Assembly (NCBI GenBank): GCA_023433345.1
Contig: JAEZDA010000057.1
Span: 1-26,761 of the forward strand
Direction: 5' to 3'
Origin: Bacteroidota bacterium
GTDB lineage: Bacteria; Bacteroidota; Bacteroidia; Chitinophagales; Chitinophagaceae
Length of the DNA stretch: 26,761 nucleotides
Part shown: positions 21,132 to 26,761 of the stretch, piece after piece
How the letters are laid out: each line of letters opens with the position of its first letter
How positions within the stretch are numbered: position 1 is the first letter of the stretch
Notes under the pieces: model-generated
What the model saw: the letters and a program-made list of their open reading frames with translations, nothing else
Database searches by the model: none
What the model was told of the DNA's origin: nothing
Position numbers and translations under genes: made by a program

Positions 21132-23681
21132 ATGAAATTTCTTGGAGAGAACCTGTGGCCCGGTCAACTGGGTCATTTCTTTATTATACTTGCCTTCGTC
21201 GCTTCCCTTATTTCATCCATTTCTTATTTCCTTTCGTCGAAGAATATTGGATCTGTAGAAAGCAATAAATGGCGCTCACTTGCACGTGGAGCATTCTTCA
21301 CCCAGGTGGCCAGTGTGCTGATCGTTTTTTCACTCATTTATTACATATGTTCAAATCATCTTTATGAATATATGTATGCTTATAAGCATGCAAGTAAAGA
21401 GCTCGAGCCGAAATACCTGCTTGCCTGCATTTGGGAGGGCCAGGAAGGAAGCTTTTTGCTTTGGGCCATCTGCCATAGTATCCTGGGCTCGATACTGATC
21501 TTCCGTGCGAAAGAATGGGAGGCGCCTGTAATGACCGTTGTTACGCTTGCACAATTCTTCCTGTTTATGATGGTGCTTGGTATTTATATATCCGAGGTCA
21601 GAATTGGAAACAGTCCCTTTGTACTTACGCGAAACGAGATCAATGCACCCATCTTCAACCAGGCCAACTATCTGAATTTTATTCAGGACGGAATGGGGTT
21701 GAATGTTTTACTGCGTAACTATTGGATGGTGATCCATCCGCCTGTTCTTTTTTTAGGCTTCGCATCAACACTCATTCCTTTCGGCTATGCATTTGCGGGT
21801 ATTTGTACGCGTAACTACGGAGGATGGATAAAACCGGTTATGCCATGGGCACTCTTTGGGGCCTGCGTGTTAGGTGCCGGGATAATGATGGGTGGCAAAT
21901 GGGCTTACGAATCACTGAGTTTTGGAGGCTACTGGGCCTGGGACCCGGTAGAGAATGCATCTCTTGTTCCATGGCTTATTCTCATAGCCGGCATTCATAC
22001 GATGCTCATCTATAAAGCTACCGGTAGATCTTTGCGTGCAAGCTTTCTTTTTTCCTTCCTTTCGTTTTCATTCGTACTCTATTCTACCTTTCTTACGCGC
22101 ACGGGCATTTTAGGAGATGCATCTGTGCATGCATTCACTGAAGCGGGAAGTGCGATTAATATCATGATCAAAATCTTCCTTTTCGGTTTTGCAGGGCTTG
22201 GGATGTTCTTGTTTTTTAAACATTACAAACGAATTCCGACAATTCACACCGAAGAGGCAACCAATAGCAGGGAATTCTGGATGTTTATAGGGTCAATAGT
22301 ATTCTTCCTCTCTGCAATTTTCATTATCACAATAACATCGATCCCGGTCTATAATAAGATCCCCGTATTGAAGGACCTGATCATTAAATTCTACGGCGGA
22401 CCAATGGCAATGCCTGAAGACCCTGAATTCCTTTATAATAAAGTGATGGTGCTTGTAGGTTTCATACTCGGCATGCTTACGGCAATTGCGCAATATTTCA
22501 AATACAAAAAATCAGACAGTAAAACGGTTCTAAAAAATATCGCACCTCCAACATTGATCGCGGCCTTATTAACCGCCACGATCGCTTTCGTGTACCCGTT
22601 CACGTTTTACAAGCATGGTATAGGTTTTTTGATCGCCATCTACCTGGCCTTTTTCGCCGCAGTATATGCTGTTGTGGCGAACGCGATGTATATATTCACC
22701 GCTCAGAAAGGAAAGATAAAACTGGCTGGCGGCTCTATCGCACATGCAGGTTTTGCCCTAATGATAGTGGGAATGCTCATTTCGAGCAGTAATAAACAAG
22801 TGATCAGCAGCAGCCTCGTTAACGGAATTACTTTTCCCAGTTCCAGCAAAGATCCTATGACCAAGGAGGTTGACGACCCGCAGGAAAATCTTACTCTCAT
22901 CCGCCAGGTTCCTACGAAGATGGCCAACTACGAGGTAACCTATCTCCATGACTCTGCAGGGCATGAAACAGGTCGTAAATTCTATCAACTTCAGTTCAAC
23001 AAAAAAGATCCTGCTTCTAAGGAAGTGAAAGAAACATTCAGGCTTCAACCTGATGTATACCTCATGAAGGACAACAACATGAGCAGTAATCCTGACACGA
23101 GAACCTATCTAACGAAGGATATTTTCACCTATGTTTCTTTCGCATTGAAAAACCAACAGGAAGAAGATACGACCGCGTTCCGCGAAATCGTGCTTTCTAT
23201 TAAGGACACTGCCTACCTGAACAAAGGATATTTTGTTCTGAATGAGGTGATGAAAAATCCGTCAAACGGAAAGTTCAATTACACACCCAACGACGTGGCA
23301 CTGGTTGCTGATATTACCGTTGTAAGCAAGGACACCGTTCGCTACAGCGCGATGCCCGCAATAGAGGTGGATGGGAATCATCTTCATCATATTGATGATA
23401 CGGTTTATGCTCAGAACCTTTATGTAAGATTCAACGGAATTTCCGAAGATCATAAAATAAGGATCGGCGTGAAAGAATCGGACCGCCTTATTGATTTTGT
23501 TACGGTAAAAACCTTTGTATTTCCCTATATCAACTTTGTGTGGCTGGGGATTGTAATTATGTGTATCGGGCTCACAATGAGCATGATTCAGCGCGCAAAT
23601 ATGAAACGCCTGCCAGCGGCAATAGTTTTTTCCGCAATCAGCATAGGATTGTTTTACATGTTCCTTCTCGCCAATAATTAA
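21132..23681 (+). CDS. ccmF: Cytochrome c-type biogenesis heme lyase CcmF
   Basis: 849 residues, longer than the E. coli protein (about 650) because of an enlarged periplasmic part near residues 560-790. It is a multi-span inner-membrane protein of the heme-handling superfamily. The WWD domain is clear: GGYWAWDPVENASLVPWL, around 265-282. Conserved flanking histidines include His202 in IHPPVLFLGF and His at ASVHAFTEAG. It ligates heme from holo-CcmE to the CxxCH motifs of apocytochromes. Other ccm genes (ccmA-D) are not in the window; ccmG/H-type genes are not adjacent either. Confidence 0.95.
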   Translation: MKFLGENLWPGQLGHFFIILAFVASLISSISYFLSSKNIGSVESNKWRSLARGAFFTQVASVLIVFSLIYYICSNHLYEYMYAYKHASKELEPKYLLACIWEGQEGSFLLWAICHSILGSILIFRAKEWEAPVMTVVTLAQFFLFMMVLGIYISEVRIGNSPFVLTRNEINAPIFNQANYLNFIQDGMGLNVLLRNYWMVIHPPVLFLGFASTLIPFGYAFAGICTRNYGGWIKPVMPWALFGACVLGAGIMMGGKWAYESLSFGGYWAWDPVENASLVPWLILIAGIHTMLIYKATGRSLRASFLFSFLSFSFVLYSTFLTRTGILGDASVHAFTEAGSAINIMIKIFLFGFAGLGMFLFFKHYKRIPTIHTEEATNSREFWMFIGSIVFFLSAIFIITITSIPVYNKIPVLKDLIIKFYGGPMAMPEDPEFLYNKVMVLVGFILGMLTAIAQYFKYKKSDSKTVLKNIAPPTLIAALLTATIAFVYPFTFYKHGIGFLIAIYLAFFAAVYAVVANAMYIFTAQKGKIKLAGGSIAHAGFALMIVGMLISSSNKQVISSSLVNGITFPSSSKDPMTKEVDDPQENLTLIRQVPTKMANYEVTYLHDSAGHETGRKFYQLQFNKKDPASKEVKETFRLQPDVYLMKDNNMSSNPDTRTYLTKDIFTYVSFALKNQQEEDTTAFREIVLSIKDTAYLNKGYFVLNEVMKNPSNGKFNYTPNDVALVADITVVSKDTVRYSAMPAIEVDGNHLHHIDDTVYAQNLYVRFNGISEDHKIRIGVKESDRLIDFVTVKTFVFPYINFVWLGIVIMCIGLTMSMIQRANMKRLPAAIVFSAISIGLFYMFLLANN

Positions 23682-23747
23682 ATTCGCCGGGTTACATTTA
23701 AGTTTTTCTTGTATTAAGGGATGCTTAAATAGATTAAATTTACTGTG

Positions 23748-24380
23748 ATGAGGGCCTTACGATCAAAACTTCTGACACTGCTTTCCATGGCTTTCCTGCT
23801 GGGCGGAGTTGAAGCATATGCCCAATCTTCAAATGATACGATCCTCGTTGCCATGGTTGTTCACAATGGGGATACCATGGAGGCGAAAACGCTTGAAAAT
23901 GTTTGGTTGTATGGCCGAATGACCGAGGCCCAACGCCGCAATGCAGCTAAATATAACAGGCTGAGGAATGCAGTTTACGTAACCTATCCTTACGCTCGCA
24001 GGGCCGGTGCAATTATGAACGACATCAATGAAAAGATGGAGCACATAACGGCAAAGCACAAACGCAAAGACTACATTAAATCCCGTGAAAAGGAATTAAA
24101 AAAGGAATTTTCAGACCCGATAACAAATTTGTCGGTTTACCAGGGCAAGGTTTTGATGAAACTGATCAACCGGGAAACCGGTAACGATTGTTATGAAATA
24201 ATTAAAGAATATAAAGGCGGATTAACTGCCCGTTTTTATCAAACAGTTGCTTTCTTTTTCAACAGTAACCTTAAGCAGAGCTATGATGCGGATACTGATG
24301 ATGCTGCAATAGAATCAATCGTGCGCGAAGTGCAGCGCATGTATGGGTATAATGAAACCCGGAAAGTGGCAAAGCTGTAA
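23748..24380 (+). CDS. DUF4294 protein, exported
   Basis: 210 residues from the ATG at 23748 (a GTG directly before it adds one residue). Signal peptide LLTLLSMAFLLGGVEAYAQ, then the DUF4294 domain: MEAKTLENVWLYGRMTEAQR, NRLRNAVYVTYPYARRAG, LSVYQGKVLMKLINRETG and ARFYQTVAFFFNSNLKQSYD. This family is nearly confined to Bacteroidota and is of unknown function; the C-terminal VQRMYG ending is typical. It is a single gene, 66 bases after ccmF. Confidence 0.9.
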   Translation: MRALRSKLLTLLSMAFLLGGVEAYAQSSNDTILVAMVVHNGDTMEAKTLENVWLYGRMTEAQRRNAAKYNRLRNAVYVTYPYARRAGAIMNDINEKMEHITAKHKRKDYIKSREKELKKEFSDPITNLSVYQGKVLMKLINRETGNDCYEIIKEYKGGLTARFYQTVAFFFNSNLKQSYDADTDDAAIESIVREVQRMYGYNETRKVAKL

Positions 24381-24502
24381 AAAAATTCACACTTCTTTTA
24401 TTTTCCCTTGTCACCTTCTCTCCCGCTGAATTTTATTCACCGATGGGAATAACTCGCACCGTAAAACCCTTCTTTTGGAGCTTAAAATGCTTAAAATTGA
24501 AG

Positions 24503-24510
24503 TACCTTGC
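24503..24510 (+). promoter_or_regulatory. Possible -7 element for bshB1
   Basis: TACCTTGC at 24503-24510 is close to TAnnTTTG(C), with one T fewer, 23 bases before the ATG at 24534. A weak match. Confidence 0.3.
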
Positions 24511-24533
24511 AGGAAATTTATCCTCGAACTGGT

Positions 24534-25262
24534 ATGAAGCTGGACCTTCTCGCTTTTGGTGTGCACCCTGATGATGTTGAACTGAGCTGTAGCGGGGTGC
24601 TACTTTTGGAAAATATGAGGGGAAAACTAACCGGAGTTGTTGATCTTACCCGTGGAGAATTAGGTACACGGGGAACCGCAGAAACCAGGGATGAAGAAGC
24701 AATTGTTTCGGCAGGAATTTTGGGTCTTTCTGTGCGGGAAAATCTGGGCATGAAAGATGGTTTCTTCAGAAATGATGAAGAACATCAAAGGAGAGTTATA
24801 ACCGCAATAAGGAAGTATCGCCCTGAAATAATATTTTGCAATGCTACGGAAGACAGGCACCCTGATCATGGCCGAAGCTCATCGCTTGTTGAGGATGCTG
24901 CTTTTCTATCCGGGCTTGTAAAAATTGAAACATTGGAGAGTGGTTCGCAGCAGGAACCGTGGAAACCGAAATATGTTTTTCATTATATTCAGGACAGGTA
25001 TATTGAGCCTGATTTTGTAGTTGATATTTCTGAAGTGTTTGAAAAAAAACTGGAAGCGATTCGGGCTTTTAAAACACAGTTTCATCAGGAAGGAATGGAA
25101 GGTCCTCAGACATATATAAGCACGCCCGATTTTTTAGACAGCATCATTTACCGTGCAAAAATGTTTGGGAAAATGATCGGAGTGAAATATGCTGAAGGAT
25201 TTATTTCGAAAAAAATGATCGGCCTGGAAAATCTTGACGGGTTGGTCTTAAAAATCACATAA
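24534..25262 (+). CDS. bshB1: Bacillithiol biosynthesis deacetylase BshB1
   Basis: 242 residues from the ATG at 24534, which begins with the family-typical MKLDLLAFGVHPDDVELSC; nine extra upstream codons are open but unlike the family. PIG-L/LmbE-type zinc deacetylase that removes acetyl from GlcNAc-malate in bacillithiol synthesis. Zinc and catalytic motifs: HPDD (11-14), LTRGELGTRGT, and RHPDHGR (108-114). The match to BshB1 rather than a general LmbE protein rests on TRDEEAIVSAGILGL and EAIRAFKTQFHQ. bshA and bshC are not in the window. The desaturase gene starts 4 bases later. Confidence 0.92.
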   Translation: MKLDLLAFGVHPDDVELSCSGVLLLENMRGKLTGVVDLTRGELGTRGTAETRDEEAIVSAGILGLSVRENLGMKDGFFRNDEEHQRRVITAIRKYRPEIIFCNATEDRHPDHGRSSSLVEDAAFLSGLVKIETLESGSQQEPWKPKYVFHYIQDRYIEPDFVVDISEVFEKKLEAIRAFKTQFHQEGMEGPQTYISTPDFLDSIIYRAKMFGKMIGVKYAEGFISKKMIGLENLDGLVLKIT

Positions 25263-25266
25263 TTCT

Positions 25267-26340
25267 ATGGTTACGCCAAAATTTGTAAACGTGAAAGGGT
25301 CGAACTTTCACCAGGAGCTTAAAAAAAGAGTTGCCCAGTATTTCCGGGACAATAACAAACTGAGCACGGGGAACGCCTCTCTGTATGCCAAAGCGATAAT
25401 TCTTTTTGCAGGTTATCTTTTTTTATATGTTCACCTTGTATTCTTTACGCCGATAACCTGGATCGCAATTTTGGAATGCATATTAATGGGCGGATTAACG
25501 GCTGCAATTGGTTTTAATGTGATGCATGATGGTTCTCACGGAAGCTTCAGCAACAGCAAAATGGCCAACAGGCTTGCCAGTTTTTCCATTAATATTCTCG
25601 GAGCAAGTGGTATAATGTGGCATCAGAAACATAATATCATCCATCATACTTATACTAATATTGATGGTGTTGATGATGATATTGAAATCAAACCTCTGCT
25701 TCGTATGTGTCGTACGCAGAAGAAATATTGGATCCACCGGTTCCAGCACATCTATGTTTGGTTCCTTTACACTTTGTTACTGATAGTGTGGCTGTTCGTT
25801 TCAGATTATACGAAGTATTTCCGTAAAAAAGTTGGAGATGTTCCCATCAAGAAACTATCGGCATTCGAACATTTTGCTTTTTGGGCGGCAAAGATCGGGT
25901 ATGCAATTATGATGATCGGTTTGCCAATATATATGGTAGGCTTTCTGCCATGGCTTGTAGGGTTTCTTGTGATGACGCTCTTTTCAGGGTTTGTGCTGAG
26001 TATCGTTTTTCAACTTGCTCACACGGTTGAAGAAACCGCGTTTCCGGTACCGGAAGGTGATACCAATAAAGTTGAGAATGAATGGGCCATACATCAGTTG
26101 GAAACCACTGCTAATTTTGCCACGCGAAATAAGGTGATCTGCTGGCTTGTTGGAGGATTGAATTTTCAAATTGAGCACCATTTATTTCCTAAGATATCCC
26201 ACATACATTATCCTGCTATCAGCAAGATCATTAAACAAACCTGCCAGGAATTCAACATAAAATATATTGAATACAGGAAAATGAGACATGCCATCGCTTC
26301 TCATACGTCCCATTTGAAACGGATGGGCCGTTTAGACTAA
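25267..26340 (+). CDS. Front-end type fatty acid desaturase
   Basis: 357 residues. Membrane di-iron desaturase with boxes HDGSH (87-91), HNIIHH (122-127, in WHQKHNIIHHTYTN) and QIEHH (301-305). A glutamine in place of the first histidine in the last box is the mark of front-end (delta-5/6-type, linoleoyl-CoA-like) desaturases; the fused cytochrome b5 domain of eukaryotic members is absent. Two pairs of transmembrane helices surround the boxes. It follows bshB1 by 4 bases, so it is likely co-transcribed, and ends in a strong terminator. Confidence 0.92.
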   Translation: MVTPKFVNVKGSNFHQELKKRVAQYFRDNNKLSTGNASLYAKAIILFAGYLFLYVHLVFFTPITWIAILECILMGGLTAAIGFNVMHDGSHGSFSNSKMANRLASFSINILGASGIMWHQKHNIIHHTYTNIDGVDDDIEIKPLLRMCRTQKKYWIHRFQHIYVWFLYTLLLIVWLFVSDYTKYFRKKVGDVPIKKLSAFEHFAFWAAKIGYAIMMIGLPIYMVGFLPWLVGFLVMTLFSGFVLSIVFQLAHTVEETAFPVPEGDTNKVENEWAIHQLETTANFATRNKVICWLVGGLNFQIEHHLFPKISHIHYPAISKIIKQTCQEFNIKYIEYRKMRHAIASHTSHLKRMGRLD

Positions 26341-26348
26341 ACAGATTC

Positions 26349-26372
26349 ACCCCGTTTTAAACGGGGTTTTTT
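26349..26372 (+). terminator. Intrinsic terminator after the desaturase gene
   Basis: ACCCCG (26349-26354) and CGGGGT (26362-26367) form a GC-rich stem, extended by TTT/AAA pairing, followed by six T residues. It lies 8 bases after the desaturase stop and separates that operon from glnS. Confidence 0.88.
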
Positions 26373-26373
26373 A

Positions 26374-26400
26374 TTGGAAGCAATTCATAACGTATTTTTG
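26374..26400 (+). promoter_or_regulatory. Promoter of glnS
   Basis: TATTTTTG at 26393-26400 is a perfect TAnnTTTG, 16 bases before the glnS ATG. TTGG at 26374-26377 may be the -33 element with a somewhat short spacer (15-16 bases). Confidence 0.5.
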
Positions 26401-26416
26401 AGGCAACTGCAATTTT

Positions 26417-26761
26417 ATGACAGAAGAGAAAAGTTTAAATTTTATTGAAGAAATTATTGAAGACGACCTTGCAACGGGAAAATATAAAACAATAATTACG
26501 CGCTTTCCACCGGAACCGAACGGTTATCTGCATATCGGGCACGCTAAAAGCATCACGCTAAATTTTTCACTCGCTAAGAAATATGGCGGACAAACAAACC
26601 TCCGCTTCGATGATACCAACCCCGTAACGGAGGAAACAGAATACGTGGAGAGTATCAAAGATGATATACGATGGCTGGGATACAACTGGACCAACGAATT
26701 TTATGCGTCAGATTACTTCGACAAACTTTTTGAATTTGCTCAGGATCTTATAAGGAAAGGA
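26417..26761 (+). CDS. glnS: Glutaminyl-tRNA synthetase, N-terminal part (runs off window)
   Basis: The first 115 codons are present. Class I aminoacyl-tRNA synthetase: the sequence FPPEPNGYLHIGHAKSI contains the HIGH motif, and LRFDDTNPVTEETEYVESIKDDIRWLGY continues the Rossmann fold as in GlnRS. The EPNG...HIGHAK form and the FDDTNP segment point to GlnRS rather than bacterial GluRS. It charges tRNA-Gln with glutamine. The start ATG at 26417 fits the family; the rest of the gene lies beyond the window. Confidence 0.95.
   Translation, partial: MTEEKSLNFIEEIIEDDLATGKYKTIITRFPPEPNGYLHIGHAKSITLNFSLAKKYGGQTNLRFDDTNPVTEETEYVESIKDDIRWLGYNWTNEFYASDYFDKLFEFAQDLIRKG

Noticed and set aside
1..26761. 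CRISPR arrays, tRNA and rRNA genes, phage genes
   Set aside because: No regularly spaced short repeats, no cloverleaf-type sequence with a GTTCGA-type T loop, and no structural or integrase-type phage genes were seen on reading.

Overview
The window looks like chromosomal DNA of a member of the Bacteroidota, probably near the Chitinophagales/Sphingobacteriales (taxonomy inferred, not searched). Supporting signs are several TAnnTTTG-type -7 promoter elements, weak Shine-Dalgarno sequences, the lineage-typical families DUF4294 and DUF4382, a BshB1-type bacillithiol deacetylase, and a CcmE whose heme-ligand motif is CxxxY instead of HxxxY.

Region 1 (1-3150) is accessory DNA. Long, structured, imperfectly palindromic repeats separate single genes in a way that resembles integron gene cassettes with attC sites, but no integrase is present in the window. 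Cassette A carries a small lipoprotein gene. The next unit is broken by a complete IS3-family (IS407-like) element and keeps only the 3' end of a gene. The third unit starts with an RDD-family membrane protein gene. The two complete repeats share an almost identical 48-base core that looks like a Bacteroidota promoter.

Region 2 (3150-5870) holds unrelated small genes for exported or membrane proteins: a thioredoxin-like protein, an XRE regulator paired with a membrane protein behind a palindromic operator candidate, and two exported proteins of unknown function.

Region 3 (5870-13850) is mostly core metabolism and envelope: an MpaB-like (DUF2236) protein, a VOC-fold protein, acetyl-CoA synthetase (acs), a MEDS-domain protein, a PaiB-like protein, a DUF4382 lipoprotein, an acyl-CoA desaturase, a DUF486 membrane protein and a hexapeptide-repeat acetyltransferase.

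Region 4 (13900-19150) is a tightly packed plus-strand gene run: SpoIIAA-like protein, PNPOx-like general stress protein, ligase-associated exonuclease, ATP-dependent DNA ligase, a secreted protein, a GNAT acetyltransferase and an OsmC-like protein. It combines DNA end-processing/joining with stress and redox functions. The helicase and phosphoesterase that often accompany the exonuclease-ligase pair are absent here.

Region 5 (19145-26761) has an arginase/agmatinase-family gene with a small membrane protein gene on the minus strand. Divergent from them are cytochrome c maturation genes ccmE-ccmF, followed by DUF4294, bshB1, a second (front-end type) desaturase, a strong intrinsic terminator, and the start of glnS, which runs off the end. 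No rRNA, tRNA or CRISPR array was recognised.
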